Shown: positions 29,944 to 38,746, numbered from the stretch's first letter. The stretch: 64,000 nucleotides of DNA from Georgenia sp. EYE_87 (GCF_023148685.1 NZ_JAHXNL010000004.1:189638-253637), one strand, 5' to 3'. Program-made: numbers and translations. The notes: generated by a model from the letters alone, not told the origin.

Positions 29944-30815
29944 CCGGCCTGAGCGTGGAGGTCGACGACCTCAGCGTCCACCACGGCGACGTCCGGGCGG
30001 TCGACCACGCCACGTTCACGCTCCCCGCCGGCTCGGTCACGGGACTGCTCGGGCGGAACGGCTCCGGCAAGTCGACCCTCCTCTCGACCCTGGCCTCGAT
30101 GCGGCGCCCGACCGCGGGCCGGGTCCTCGTCGACGGCGAGGACCCGTTCGAGAACGAGGCGCTCATGGAGCGCGTGTGCCTCGTGCGCGAGTCCGGGGAC
30201 CTCATGCCGGACGAGCGGATCGTCACCAACCTGGCCTACGTCGCCACGGCCCGGCCGACCTGGGACGACGACCTCGCCGGCCGCCTCCTGGACGCCTTCG
30301 AGCTCGACCCGCGGTCCAAACCGCGCCAGCTCTCCCGCGGCGCACGCTCGGCACTCGGCGTCGTCGTCGGGATCGCCTCGCGGGCGCCGCTGACGATGCT
30401 CGACGAGGTCTACCTCGGGATGGACGCGCCGTCGCGCTACCGGTTCTACGAGCTGCTGCTCGAGGACTACGCGGAGCACCCTCGCACGATCGTGCTGTCC
30501 AGCCACCTGATCCGCGAGCTCGACCGGCTGCTCGAGCACGTCGTCGTCCTGCACGAGGGGCGGGCGGTGCTGACCGGCGGCGCCGACGAGCTGCGCGCCC
30601 GCGGGGCGACGCTGACGGGGCGCCCGCAGGACGTCGACGCCGCGGCCTCCGGCCTCATGGTGCTCTCCGAGCGCCACCTGGGCCCCACCAAGCAGACCAC
30701 CGTCCTGGACGGGGTCGACGCCGCCCGTGCCGCCAGCCTGGAGCGCTCCGGGGTCGAGATCGGCCCGGTCGACCTGCAGGACCTCGTCGTCCACCTCACC
30801 GGGAGGAACTCGTGA
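29940..30815 (+). CDS. ABC transporter ATP-binding protein (YtrB-like)
   Basis: ATPase of an export-type ABC system, 291 residues. Walker A is GRNGSGKST (38-46), Walker B is LTMLDEVYLGMD, and a switch His is present in VLSSHLIRELDRLLEH. The signature is LSRGA (131-135) and not the usual LSGGQ, a change seen in small transporters controlled by YtrA-type regulators. It is followed, with overlapping stop and start (GTGA), by a membrane protein that should be its partner. The substrate is unknown. Confidence 0.85.
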   Translation: MTGLSVEVDDLSVHHGDVRAVDHATFTLPAGSVTGLLGRNGSGKSTLLSTLASMRRPTAGRVLVDGEDPFENEALMERVCLVRESGDLMPDERIVTNLAYVATARPTWDDDLAGRLLDAFELDPRSKPRQLSRGARSALGVVVGIASRAPLTMLDEVYLGMDAPSRYRFYELLLEDYAEHPRTIVLSSHLIRELDRLLEHVVVLHEGRAVLTGGADELRARGATLTGRPQDVDAAASGLMVLSERHLGPTKQTTVLDGVDAARAASLERSGVEIGPVDLQDLVVHLTGRNS

Positions 30816-31615
30816 GCCGCACGCGCGACGCCGCGCCCGTCACCGACCTCACGGGCCTGACCGGGGGCAGCCTGCGGTACGGCCGCCGCGTCCCCCACAG
30901 CCGTCCCCAGTGGTGGCGCGCCGCCTCCTGGATGGTGCGCATGCACGCCTACCTGGGCCTGTGGTTCTGGGCGATCGTCCTCGTCGTGGCGCTGACCGCC
31001 GCCGGGGTCGTGAGCCGGGTGGCGCAGATCGAGGTCTCGATCCTCCAGTTCGCCGCGCACGGGGCGCTCTGGTTCCCGTTCTCCCTCATGATCACGGTCG
31101 TGGCCGTCCAGCTGACCGCCCACGTCGGCAACGGCATGACCCGCGGTTCCTTCGTGCGGGCCGCCCTGCTCGCCGCGGCCGCGACCGGGCTCACGTACGG
31201 CTCGGTCCTGGCGGTCGGGCTGGCGGTCGAGGGCGCGATCTACGACGGCGTCGGCTGGCCGCACCTGCACGTCGCCACCACCGGTCCGGGCGCCGACGAT
31301 GTGGTCGCCCCGTGGAGCCTCGGGCTGCCCACGTCCGCCTTCGTCTACGCGGTCCGCACCGCCGGGGGCGCGGTCGCCGGCCTGCTGGTGGGCATCACGT
31401 ACTACCGCCTCGGCGGTCTGCGGGGCACGCTCCTGCTCCCGCTGACGGTACTGCCGGCGATCGTCGGCCAGGACGACCTGGCCGCCCGCGCGGCCGACGC
31501 CGTCGGCGTCTCCCTCCCGCTGTACACGCTCGCCACGCTGGCCGTCCTCGCGCTCGCAGCCTGGGCGTTCAGCCGGCTCACCCGCAACGCACCCGTCGCA
31601 CACCCCCGGAGCTGA
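30812..31615 (+). CDS. ABC transporter membrane subunit
   Basis: A 267-residue membrane protein with about six hydrophobic helices, after a polar N-terminus of some 50 residues. GTG 30812 follows GGGAGGA and overlaps the stop of the preceding ATPase gene. It has no strong family motif that I can name; the assignment as permease rests on topology and on its place between two ABC ATPases. The C-terminus ends in a short basic, polar tail. Confidence 0.65.
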   Translation: MSRTRDAAPVTDLTGLTGGSLRYGRRVPHSRPQWWRAASWMVRMHAYLGLWFWAIVLVVALTAAGVVSRVAQIEVSILQFAAHGALWFPFSLMITVVAVQLTAHVGNGMTRGSFVRAALLAAAATGLTYGSVLAVGLAVEGAIYDGVGWPHLHVATTGPGADDVVAPWSLGLPTSAFVYAVRTAGGAVAGLLVGITYYRLGGLRGTLLLPLTVLPAIVGQDDLAARAADAVGVSLPLYTLATLAVLALAAWAFSRLTRNAPVAHPRS

Positions 31616-31617
31616 CC

Positions 31618-32544
31618 ATGGACCCCGTCATCACCGTGCAGCACCTGCGCAAGACGTTCGGCGCGACCGTCGCCGTCGAGGACGTCAGCCTGACCGTCGG
31701 CCGTGGCGAGATCGTCGGCATCCTCGGCCCCAACGGCGCGGGGAAGACGACGACGGTCGAGATCATCGCCGGACTCACGCGCCCCGACGGCGGCCGCGTC
31801 GAGATCCTCGGTCACGACCCGCAGCGCGACCCCGCGGCCGTCCGGCAGGTGCTGGGCGTCCAGCTCCAGGAGTCCCGGTTGCCGGCGAGGATCCGCGTCG
31901 AGGAGGCGCTGCGCCTGTACGCGTCCTTCTACCCCGAGCCGGCGGACGTCGACGAGCTCATCGTCCTGCTCGGGCGCGAGGACCGGCGCCGCACCGCCTT
32001 CGACGACCTCTCCGGCGGCCAGCAGCAGCGGCTGTCGATCGCGCTGGCGCTGGTCGGCCGCCCGCAGGTGGTCGTGCTGGACGAGCTGACCACCGGCCTG
32101 GACCCCCGCGGCCGCCGCGAGACCTGGGCGCTGGTCGAGCGCGTCCGGGACACGGGCGTCACCGTCCTGCTCGTCACCCACTTCATGGACGAGGCCGAGC
32201 ACCTGTGCGACCGGGTCGTTGTGATCGACGCCGGACGGGTGGTGGCAGAGGGCACCCCGGCGGAGCTGACCGCCGCCGGCGCCGAGCCGTCCCTGCGCCT
32301 GCGGCTGCCCGCCGACGCCCCGGCCGGGATCGAGGACGCGCTCCGCTCGCTGCCGGAAGTCGCCGCCGTCGTCGCGGACGACGGCGCCCTCAGGGTCCGC
32401 GGCGACGGCCGCGTCCTGCCCGCCGTGGTGGCGGCCCTCGACGAGCGCGGCGTCGTCCCCACCGAGCTCACCACGCTCACCCGTTCGCTGGAGGACGTCT
32501 TCGTCGACGTCACCGGCGTCCACCTCGAGGAGGCCGCGGCATGA
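31618..32544 (+). CDS. ABC exporter ATP-binding protein (DrrA/NodI type)
   Basis: ATPase of a second exporter in the same operon, 308 residues. Motifs are Walker A GPNGAGKTT, signature LSGGQQQRL, Walker B VVVLDELTTGLDP and the switch His in VTHFMDEAEHLCDR. In Walker B, ELTTGLDP replaces the common EPTTGLDP. A C-terminal domain of about 85 residues after the ABC fold is typical of DrrA-like drug exporters. It starts 2 bases after the preceding stop and overlaps the next gene (ATGA). Confidence 0.92.
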   Translation: MDPVITVQHLRKTFGATVAVEDVSLTVGRGEIVGILGPNGAGKTTTVEIIAGLTRPDGGRVEILGHDPQRDPAAVRQVLGVQLQESRLPARIRVEEALRLYASFYPEPADVDELIVLLGREDRRRTAFDDLSGGQQQRLSIALALVGRPQVVVLDELTTGLDPRGRRETWALVERVRDTGVTVLLVTHFMDEAEHLCDRVVVIDAGRVVAEGTPAELTAAGAEPSLRLRLPADAPAGIEDALRSLPEVAAVVADDGALRVRGDGRVLPAVVAALDERGVVPTELTTLTRSLEDVFVDVTGVHLEEAAA

Positions 32545-33356
32545 CCACCCTCCCCCTGACCTCCGACGGTCCACGCGGGCGGGGCGGCGATCGCGCCTGG
32601 CCGCGCGGCCTGCCGGCCCTGGTGCGCAGCGAGCTCCGGCTGTTCCTGCGCGACCCCGGCACCGTCTTCTTCTCCCTGGTCCTCCCCGCGGTGCTGCTGC
32701 TCGGGGTCGGCCTCGCCCTGCCGGGCATGCGCGACCCCGTCACGGACGCCGGCCCGGTGTGGGACGGGCTCACCCCCATCGCCACGTTCGTGCCGGTGGT
32801 GCTGGCGACGGCCATCGCCGCACCCGCGCTGAGCACCATGCCGACGTTCGTCGCCGGCTACCGCGAGCGGGGGGTGCTGCGCCGCCTGTCCGCCACGCCG
32901 ATGCGGCCGCAGGGCGTGCTGCTCGCCCAGGTGGCGGTCAACGTGGTCGCGTTCGTCGTGGCCGCCGCCCTGGGAGTCGCGGTGGCCGCCGTCGTCTTCG
33001 AGATCGTGGCGCCCCGGCAGGTGGGTCTGCTCGTGCTCGCTCTCGCCCTCGGGGCCGCGTCGACGTTCGGCGTCGGCCTGGTGATCGCCGCCGTGGCGCC
33101 GAAGGGCTCCACCGCCGGCGGGGTCGGGATGCTCGTGTACTTCCCGATGCTGTTCCTCGCGGGCCTGTGGACCCCCGGCCCGGTCATGCCCGACGCCGTC
33201 GCCGCGGTCGGCCGGTTCACCCCGCTCGGCGCCGCCGGGCAGGCCATGGGCGAGGCCTGGTTCGGCACCGGCCTCCCGGCGCTGCAGCTCGCGGTCATGG
33301 TCGCCTGGGTCCTGGTCCTCTACCCGCTCTCGGCCAGGCTGTTCCGCTGGTCCTGA
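32541..33356 (+). CDS. ABC-2 type exporter permease (DrrB type)
   Basis: Membrane partner of the DrrA-like ATPase, 271 residues. A polar N-terminus with the coupling-helix-like LVRSELRLFLRDPGTVFF is followed by six hydrophobic segments. RERGVLRRLSATPMRP between helices 2 and 3 is a hallmark of ABC-2 permeases. LAGLWTPGPVMP and RFTPLGAAGQAM near the end also fit. It is the last gene of the GntR-ABC operon and probably exports a lipid-like or toxic compound. Confidence 0.9.
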   Translation: MTTLPLTSDGPRGRGGDRAWPRGLPALVRSELRLFLRDPGTVFFSLVLPAVLLLGVGLALPGMRDPVTDAGPVWDGLTPIATFVPVVLATAIAAPALSTMPTFVAGYRERGVLRRLSATPMRPQGVLLAQVAVNVVAFVVAAALGVAVAAVVFEIVAPRQVGLLVLALALGAASTFGVGLVIAAVAPKGSTAGGVGMLVYFPMLFLAGLWTPGPVMPDAVAAVGRFTPLGAAGQAMGEAWFGTGLPALQLAVMVAWVLVLYPLSARLFRWS

Positions 33357-33429
33357 CGCCGACGGCGCCCCCAGGGCGTCCGGCGCGGCCGGCGTGGCGA
33401 AGGGCACGCCGGTGCGGGGGGCCGCGGGG

Positions 33430-33458
33430 TTGGGCGGGTCCTGAAGTTCTGGCAGAAT
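33430..33458 (+). promoter_or_regulatory. rpsP operon promoter
   Basis: TTGGGC (33430-33435) and CAGAAT (33453-33458) are spaced by 17 bases, a good match to the housekeeping sigma factor pattern. It would give a leader of about 120 bases before rpsP. In the rest of the 230-base gap after the DrrB-like gene I see nothing else. Confidence 0.65.
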
Positions 33459-33586
33459 GACCCGCTGTACTCAGCCCGTCCGGCCCCTCTCACCGGGTGA
33501 GGCTGTGTCCTGCGACCAGACGGTCCGCCGAATCCCACCGGCAGCCCGCGCGGTCCACCCCTTACGAAACCAGGAGTGACCACCTA

Positions 33587-34048
33587 GTGGCAGTCAAGAT
33601 CCGTCTCAAGCGTCTGGGCAAGATCCACGCGCCGTACTACCGCGTCGTCGTCATGGACTCGCGGACCCGCCGTGACGGCCGGGCGATCGAGGAGATCGGG
33701 AAGTACCACCCGACCGAGGAGCCCTCGCTCATCGACATCGACTCCGAGCGGGCGCAGTACTGGCTCTCCGTGGGCGCCCAGCCCACCGAGCAGGTCGCCG
33801 CGCTCCTCAAGGTCACCGGCGACTGGCAGAAGTTCAAGGGCCTGCCGGGCGCCGAGGGCACCCTGCGCACCAAGGACTCGTCCGCGTCGGGCGCGGAGGC
33901 GCGCGCCGCTGCCGTCAAGGCCGCCGAGGACGAGGCCGAGAAGCGCAAGGCCAAGGCCGCCGAGGCCAAGGCTGAGAAGGACGCCGGCGCGTCCGAGGCG
34001 CAGCCCGAGGAGGCGGCGGAGGAGTCCGCCCCCGCCGAGGACGCCTGA
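33587..34048 (+). CDS. rpsP: 30S ribosomal protein bS16
   Basis: Small-subunit ribosomal protein that binds 16S rRNA. The first 85 residues are canonical ([35 protein letters not shown]). The product is 153 residues because of a C-terminal tail of about 60 residues rich in Ala, Glu and Lys, common in Micrococcales S16. GTG 33587 follows CAGGAG. It heads the rpsP-khpA-rimM-trmD group. Confidence 0.97.
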   Translation: MAVKIRLKRLGKIHAPYYRVVVMDSRTRRDGRAIEEIGKYHPTEEPSLIDIDSERAQYWLSVGAQPTEQVAALLKVTGDWQKFKGLPGAEGTLRTKDSSASGAEARAAAVKAAEDEAEKRKAKAAEAKAEKDAGASEAQPEEAAEESAPAEDA

Positions 34049-34052
34049 TCCC

Positions 34053-34292
34053 GTGCTGGCCGACGCTCTCGAGCACCTCGTGCGTGGCATCGTCGACCAC
34101 CCGGACGACGTGCAGGTGACCGCCCGTTCCCTGCGCCGCGGGGAGCTGCTCGAGGTTCGTGTCCACCCCGAGGACCTCGGCCGCGTGATCGGCCGGTCCG
34201 GGCGCACCGCCCGGGCCCTGCGCACCGTCATCGGAGCGCTCTCCACGTCCGGCCCCGTGCGGGTCGACGTGGTGGACACCGACCGCCGCTGA
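34053..34292 (+). CDS. khpA: KH-domain RNA-binding protein KhpA
   Basis: Small RNA-binding protein of 79 residues. One KH domain with the GRVIGRSGRTARALR version of the GxxG loop makes up most of it. It follows rpsP at 4 bases, its usual place, and in other bacteria works with KhpB on RNA and cell-wall control. GTG 34053 is chosen for the canonical start LADALEHLVRGIVDHP. A long hairpin follows. Confidence 0.93.
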   Translation: MLADALEHLVRGIVDHPDDVQVTARSLRRGELLEVRVHPEDLGRVIGRSGRTARALRTVIGALSTSGPVRVDVVDTDRR

Positions 34293-34299
34293 GCAGCCA

Positions 34300-34339
34300 C
34301 GCGCAGACCCGGTCCGCCCCGGCGGACCGGGTCTGCGCG
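34300..34339 (+). terminator. very strong hairpin between khpA and rimM
   Basis: A perfect 19-bp stem (arms 34300-34318 and 34321-34339) with a 2-base loop that must open to about four. There is no T-tract. It may end or reduce transcription of the rpsP-khpA pair, or mark an RNA processing site, before rimM. Confidence 0.7.
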
Positions 34340-34373
34340 CATCCACCGCCCGACCGAACCTGAGGAGCACGAC

Positions 34374-34952
34374 GTGCTGCTGACCGTCGCCGTCATCGGC
34401 GCCCCGCACGGGCTGCGTGGCGAGGTGCGCCTGGACCTGCGCACGGACGACCCGGAACGGCGCCTCGCCGTCGGTAACGTCCTCGAGACCGAGCCCGCCG
34501 ACGCCGGGCCGCTCACCGTGACGCGCGCCCGCACCGCCCCCGACGGCGCCACCTTCGTCATCTTCGACGAGGCGCGGGACCGCACCGCGGCCGAGGCGCT
34601 GCGCGGCGTCCGCCTGGTCGTCGAGAGCGACGAGGACGAGGGCGACGACGACGAGGGCTGGTACCCCCACGAGCTGGTCGGCCTGCGGGCAATGCACGTC
34701 GACGGGCGCGAGCTCGGCACCGTCGCCGGGCTCGAGCACCTGCCCGCCCAGGACGTCCTGGTCGTCACCGAGCCGGACGGCAGCGAGGCGCGCGTGCCGT
34801 TCGTGGCCGAGCTCGTGCCCGACGTCGACCTCGGGGCCGGCACGGTCACGCTCGACCCGCCCCGCGGGATCTTCGCCGGCGACCCGGCCGAGTGGGAGGA
34901 CGAGGACGAGGACGACAGCCCCGACGACGAGAGTGCGGGCACGCGGGCCTGA
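34374..34952 (+). CDS. rimM: 16S rRNA processing protein RimM
   Basis: Assembly factor for the head of the 30S subunit, acting around S19. The 192-residue protein has the N-terminal RimM domain ([27 protein letters not shown]) and the PRC-barrel domain ([21 protein letters not shown] to LLPD-like ELVPDVDL). An acidic tail of Asp and Glu residues ([12 protein letters not shown]) is added at the C-terminus. GTG 34374 follows GAGGAG. It ends 1 base before trmD. Confidence 0.96.
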   Translation: MLLTVAVIGAPHGLRGEVRLDLRTDDPERRLAVGNVLETEPADAGPLTVTRARTAPDGATFVIFDEARDRTAAEALRGVRLVVESDEDEGDDDEGWYPHELVGLRAMHVDGRELGTVAGLEHLPAQDVLVVTEPDGSEARVPFVAELVPDVDLGAGTVTLDPPRGIFAGDPAEWEDEDEDDSPDDESAGTRA

Positions 34953-34953
34953 C

Positions 34954-36351
34954 ATGCGCATCGACGTCGTCACGATCTTCCCCGGCTACCTCGACGCCCT
35001 CGACCTGTCCCTCGTGGGCAAGGCCCGCCGCGACGGTCTCCTCGACCTGCGCGTGCACGACCTGCGCGACTGGACCACCGACCGGCACCGCACGGTCGAC
35101 GACACCCCCTTCGGCGGCGGCGCCGGCATGGTGATGCGCCCCGACGTGTGGGGCCGGGCGCTGGACGACGTCCTCGGCCGCACCGACGGCCGCGCCCGGG
35201 CCGGCCGCCAGGTCCTGCTCGTGCCGACGCCCTCGGGCGAGCGCCTCACCCAGCGCACCGTCGAGGACCTCGCCACCGCCGACCAGCTCGTCCTCGCGTG
35301 CGGGCGCTACGAGGGCATCGACGCCCGGGTCGCCGAGCACTACGCCGACGCCGGCGTCGAGGTCCGCGAGTTCTCCCTGGGGGACTACGTGCTCAACGGC
35401 GGCGAGGTCGCCGCGCTCGTCGTCGTCGAGGCGGTCGCGCGCCTGCTGCCCGGGGTCGTCGGCAACCCCGAGTCCCTCGTCGAGGAGTCGCACGGCGCGG
35501 CCGGGCTGCTCGAGTACCCCGTGTACACCAAGCCGCCCGCCTGGGCCGGCCGGGAGGTCCCGGAGATCCTGCTCTCCGGGCACCACGGCAACATCGCCCG
35601 CTGGCGCCGCGACCTCGCCCTGGAGCGCACCGCCGAGCGCCGCCCGGACATGGTCACGACGCTGGACCCCGCGCGCCTCGACCGGCAGGACCGCGCCGTC
35701 CTGGCGCGCCACGGCTGGTTCGTCCCGGCCGACGGCGGAGCTCCCGTGCGCGTCGTCGTCCGCCCGGGCCGGCCCGAGGACGCCGCCGCCCTGGCCGACC
35801 TCGCCGCCGCGACCTTCCCGCTCGCGTGCCCGCCGCACATGGGCGAGGAGGACATCGCCGCCTTCGTGGCGACCCACCTCGGGCCCGAGCACTTCGCCGC
35901 CTACCTCGCCGACGATCAGCGCTACCGCGTGCTGGTGGCGGAGGGGCCGGCCGGTCCGGTGGGGTACACCCTCCTCGTGCTGCCCCTGACCGCGCAGGAG
36001 CCCCCGTACGCCGACGACGTCGCCGCGCTCGTGGCGACCCGGCCGGCCGCCGAGCTCAGCAAGTGCTACGTCCTGCCGGAGTTCCAGGGCTCCGGCGTGG
36101 CCGGCGCCCTGCTCGACGGGACGACGGCGCAGGCGGCCGCCCACCTGGTCGAGGACGTTCCGGTCGCGACGGTCTGGCTCGGCACCAACCGGGCCAACCG
36201 TCGCGCGCAGCGCCGGTACGCGCGCCACGGTTTCGTCACGCTGGGGACCCGCCGCTTCCGGGTGGGGGAGAGCCTCGAGGAGGACGTCGTGATGGCGGTC
36301 CCGCTCGCCGACGTGCCGCAGACCACACCGCCGCCCGTCCCCGCGGGTTAG
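34954..36351 (+). CDS. trmD: tRNA (guanine-N1)-methyltransferase fused to a GNAT acetyltransferase
   Basis: The first 255 residues are a complete TrmD, which methylates G37 of tRNAs with SAM to keep the reading frame: [29 protein letters not shown], the knot segment [10 protein letters not shown] and [11 protein letters not shown] with Asp144. From about residue 268 to 450 there is a GNAT acetyltransferase domain with the acetyl-CoA loop [11 protein letters not shown] (Gln378) and the motif [14 protein letters not shown]. The frame is open throughout, giving 465 residues where normal TrmD has about 240. No internal start before the GNAT part has a convincing ribosome site, so a fusion is more likely than two genes. 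The GNAT substrate is unknown. Confidence 0.93.
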   Translation: MRIDVVTIFPGYLDALDLSLVGKARRDGLLDLRVHDLRDWTTDRHRTVDDTPFGGGAGMVMRPDVWGRALDDVLGRTDGRARAGRQVLLVPTPSGERLTQRTVEDLATADQLVLACGRYEGIDARVAEHYADAGVEVREFSLGDYVLNGGEVAALVVVEAVARLLPGVVGNPESLVEESHGAAGLLEYPVYTKPPAWAGREVPEILLSGHHGNIARWRRDLALERTAERRPDMVTTLDPARLDRQDRAVLARHGWFVPADGGAPVRVVVRPGRPEDAAALADLAAATFPLACPPHMGEEDIAAFVATHLGPEHFAAYLADDQRYRVLVAEGPAGPVGYTLLVLPLTAQEPPYADDVAALVATRPAAELSKCYVLPEFQGSGVAGALLDGTTAQAAAHLVEDVPVATVWLGTNRANRRAQRRYARHGFVTLGTRRFRVGESLEEDVVMAVPLADVPQTTPPPVPAG

Positions 36352-36366
36352 CCGCGCCGGCGGACG

Positions 36367-36423
36367 CTGTGGCAGACTGGGACGGCCCTGCGTCCCGAAC
36401 CAGCGCCGTCAGACCTGCCACAG
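36367..36423 (+). promoter_or_regulatory. rplS promoter/leader with nested inverted repeats
   Basis: CTGTGGCAG (36367-36375) and CTGCCACAG (36415-36423) are perfect complements, and inside them GACGGC and GCCGTC pair as well. The candidate -10 element CAGACT (36373-36378) overlaps the left arm. The arrangement could be a DNA operator or, if transcription starts further upstream, an RNA hairpin in the L19 leader. Confidence 0.4.
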
Positions 36424-36523
36424 GGGGTCCACGGCCCGCGGACGAGGGCGACCCGATGACGAAACGCGGCAAGCGCCGCCCGACATCGCGCGTGACCTGT
36501 GGCACGAGCGGGAAGAGATCACC

Positions 36524-36880
36524 ATGCAGACCCTGGACATCGTCGACGGCGCCTCGCTGCGCGACGACATCCCCGCCTTCCGCGCCGGCGACACCCTCAA
36601 GGTGAACGTCAAGGTCGTCGAGGGCACCCGCTCCCGCATCCAGGTCTTCCAGGGTGTGGTGATCGCCCGCTCCGGCCACGGCGTGCGCGAGACGTTCAAG
36701 ATCCGCAAGGTCAGCTTCGGCGTCGGCGTCGAGCGCACGTTCCCCGTGCACTCCCCGTCGATCGACTCGGTCGAGGTCGTCACCCGCGGTGACGTCCGCC
36801 GCGCGAAGCTGTACTACCTGCGCAACCTGCGCGGCAAGGCCGCGAAGATCAAGGAGAAGCGCGAGACCACCGCGCGCTGA
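36524..36880 (+). CDS. rplS: 50S ribosomal protein bL19
   Basis: Large-subunit protein at the subunit interface. At 118 residues it is full length, with [41 protein letters not shown] and [21 protein letters not shown] 36524 follows GGAAGAG. The 172 bases before it carry a probable promoter and a leader with inverted repeats. A strong hairpin follows 10 bases after the stop. Confidence 0.98.
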   Translation: MQTLDIVDGASLRDDIPAFRAGDTLKVNVKVVEGTRSRIQVFQGVVIARSGHGVRETFKIRKVSFGVGVERTFPVHSPSIDSVEVVTRGDVRRAKLYYLRNLRGKAAKIKEKRETTAR

Positions 36881-36890
36881 CGTCCTTCAC

Positions 36891-36924
36891 GGTGCCCGGC
36901 ACACCTCGCGGTGTGCCGGGCACC
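36891..36924 (+). terminator. strong hairpin terminator after rplS
   Basis: A perfect 15-bp stem, GGTGCCCGGCACACC / GGTGTGCCGGGCACC, with a TCGC loop. Confidence 0.85.
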
Positions 36925-36941
36925 TGCACGTCCCGGCCTTG

Positions 36942-36947
36942 TAAGGT
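36942..36947 (+). promoter_or_regulatory. -10 element upstream of lepB
   Basis: TAAGGT, just after the rplS terminator, fits TAnnnT. Transcription would begin near 36954, giving a leader of about 57 bases. No clear -35 element is seen. Confidence 0.45.
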
Positions 36948-37010
36948 CGACCCAGGTCCCTCTGGGCCGGCAGCGTCCTGGCTGAGCAGGGCCAGAGGGG
37001 AGCGGATCGC

Positions 37011-37832
37011 TTGACCACCGACAGCACCGACGGCGGCGCCCACCGAGGCGACGGCGCCCCGGGTGAGTCCGGGGCCATGCCGCCGAGCTACCCGCCTCGG
37101 GCGGCCCCGCAGCGGGGTCGTGGGCGCCGGCCCGCGCCGGTGGGCGACGCTGGGACGGCGCGCCGCGGCGGGTGGTTCCGCGAGACGCTCACGGTGCTGG
37201 TCTCGGCGCTGGTGCTCTCGGTGCTGATCAAGACGTTCCTCGCGCAGGCGTTCTACATCCCGTCCGGCTCGATGGAGGACACGCTCGAGCTCGGCGACCG
37301 CGTCATGGTCAACAAGCTCGCCCCGGGGCCCTTCGAACTCGACCGCGGCGACGTCGTCGTCTTCGTCGACCCGAACGACTGGCTGGGCGAGCTCCCGCCG
37401 GACACGCGCCCGGCTTGGCAGCGCACCGCCACCGAGCTGCTCACCTGGATCGGGCTGCTGCCGCAGGACGCCGGCCACCACCTCATCAAGCGCATCGTCG
37501 GGGTCGGCGGCGACACCGTGGAGTGCTGCGACGCCGAGGGCCGGATCATGGTCAACGGCGAGCCGGTGGACGAGCCCTACCTCAAGGACGGCACGGCCCC
37601 GAGCGAGACCGACTTCGCCGTCACGGTGCCGGAGGACCACGTCTGGCTCATGGGCGACAACCGCTCCAACTCCGCCGACTCACGGGCCCACCTCGGGGAC
37701 CCGGGCGGCGGAGCCGTGCCCGTGAAGAACATCGTGGGGCGCGCATTCGTGCTGCTGTGGCCTGCGGACCGCATCACGTTGCTGGACAATCCTGAGGAGA
37801 CCTTCGCCGACGTCCCGGAGAAGGCGCCGTGA
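37011..37832 (+). CDS. lepB: signal peptidase I
   Basis: Membrane serine protease that removes signal peptides from exported proteins. The 273-residue protein has a polar N-terminus, one membrane helix (about residues 58-80, ETLTVLVSALVLSVLIKTFL), the nucleophile Ser87 in SGSMEDTL, the general base Lys160 in HLIKRIVGVGGD, and the MGDNRSNSADSR box. TTG 37011 follows AGGGGAG. The stop overlaps the rnhB start. Confidence 0.95.
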   Translation: MTTDSTDGGAHRGDGAPGESGAMPPSYPPRAAPQRGRGRRPAPVGDAGTARRGGWFRETLTVLVSALVLSVLIKTFLAQAFYIPSGSMEDTLELGDRVMVNKLAPGPFELDRGDVVVFVDPNDWLGELPPDTRPAWQRTATELLTWIGLLPQDAGHHLIKRIVGVGGDTVECCDAEGRIMVNGEPVDEPYLKDGTAPSETDFAVTVPEDHVWLMGDNRSNSADSRAHLGDPGGGAVPVKNIVGRAFVLLWPADRITLLDNPEETFADVPEKAP

Positions 37833-38746
37833 CCGCCGCCAACACCCGCCGCCCCAAGCGGCTCAAACCCACCCGCGTCCTCGAGAGAGAGCTCCTCGCC
37901 GGGCTCGGCGACGGCGCGTTCGTCGCCGGGATGGACGAGGTCGGCCGCGGTGCGCTCGCCGGGCCGGTGAGCGTCGGGGTCGCCGTCGTCAGCGCCACCA
38001 CGTCGCGCCGCATGCCCCCCGGGCTCGCCGACTCCAAGCTGCTCACCCCGCAGGCCCGCGAGGACCTCGTCGCCCCCGTGCGAGCCTGGTGCACCGCCTC
38101 GGCCGTGGCGCACGCCTCGGCGGCTGAGATCGACGAGCTCGGCATCATCGCCGCCCTCCGGCTCGCCGGGCGCCGGGCGCTCGCCGAGCTCGCCGGCGCC
38201 GGCGTGGTCCCGGGGATCGTCATCCTCGACGGCGTCCACGACTGGCTGGCCGAGCCCGCTCAGCTCGAGCTGTTCGCCCCGCAGCCGCCGGCCGTGCTCG
38301 TGCCCGGCACGGGGGAGGAGCTGCGCACGCCGCCCGTCCGCACCCAGGTCAAGGGAGACGCCCGGTGCGCCGTCGTCTCCGCCGCGAGCGTGCTGGCCAA
38401 GGTCGCCCGCGACGCGTTGATGGTCGGCCTGCACGAGGCGCACCCGCGGTACCACTGGGCCGGCAACAAGGGCTACAGCTCCCCGGAGCACGTGGCCGCG
38501 CTGAGCGAGCACGGGCCCTGTGAGCTGCACCGCCGCTCGTGGCGGCTGCCCGGCGTCGGAGGTCCGGACGTCGTTCACGGTGGCGGCGCCCCGCTCGCCG
38601 TGGCCCCCGGGGCGGCCGACGGCTGGAGCCCGGACGAGGCGGGAGACGGCTGGGGTGCGAGCCTCGACGAGGACGCCGACGGCTGGGGCACGACCGCCGA
38701 CGACGCGGCGGCGGCTGGCGCGGGCGTGCTCGTGGGCGGGGCATGA
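37829..38746 (+). CDS. rnhB: ribonuclease HII with repetitive C-terminal tail
   Basis: Cleaves RNA in RNA-DNA hybrids and removes single ribonucleotides from DNA. The catalytic domain covers about residues 25-240: GMDEVGRGALAGPV with Asp36 and Glu37, LADSKLLTP, VILDGVHDWL and AASVLAKVARDALM. The last 60 or so residues are an acidic tail with three spaced DGW units (DGWSPDEAG, DGWGASLDED, DGWGTTADD). GTG 37829 overlaps the lepB stop. Confidence 0.94.
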   Translation: MTAANTRRPKRLKPTRVLERELLAGLGDGAFVAGMDEVGRGALAGPVSVGVAVVSATTSRRMPPGLADSKLLTPQAREDLVAPVRAWCTASAVAHASAAEIDELGIIAALRLAGRRALAELAGAGVVPGIVILDGVHDWLAEPAQLELFAPQPPAVLVPGTGEELRTPPVRTQVKGDARCAVVSAASVLAKVARDALMVGLHEAHPRYHWAGNKGYSSPEHVAALSEHGPCELHRRSWRLPGVGGPDVVHGGGAPLAVAPGAADGWSPDEAGDGWGASLDEDADGWGTTADDAAAAGAGVLVGGA

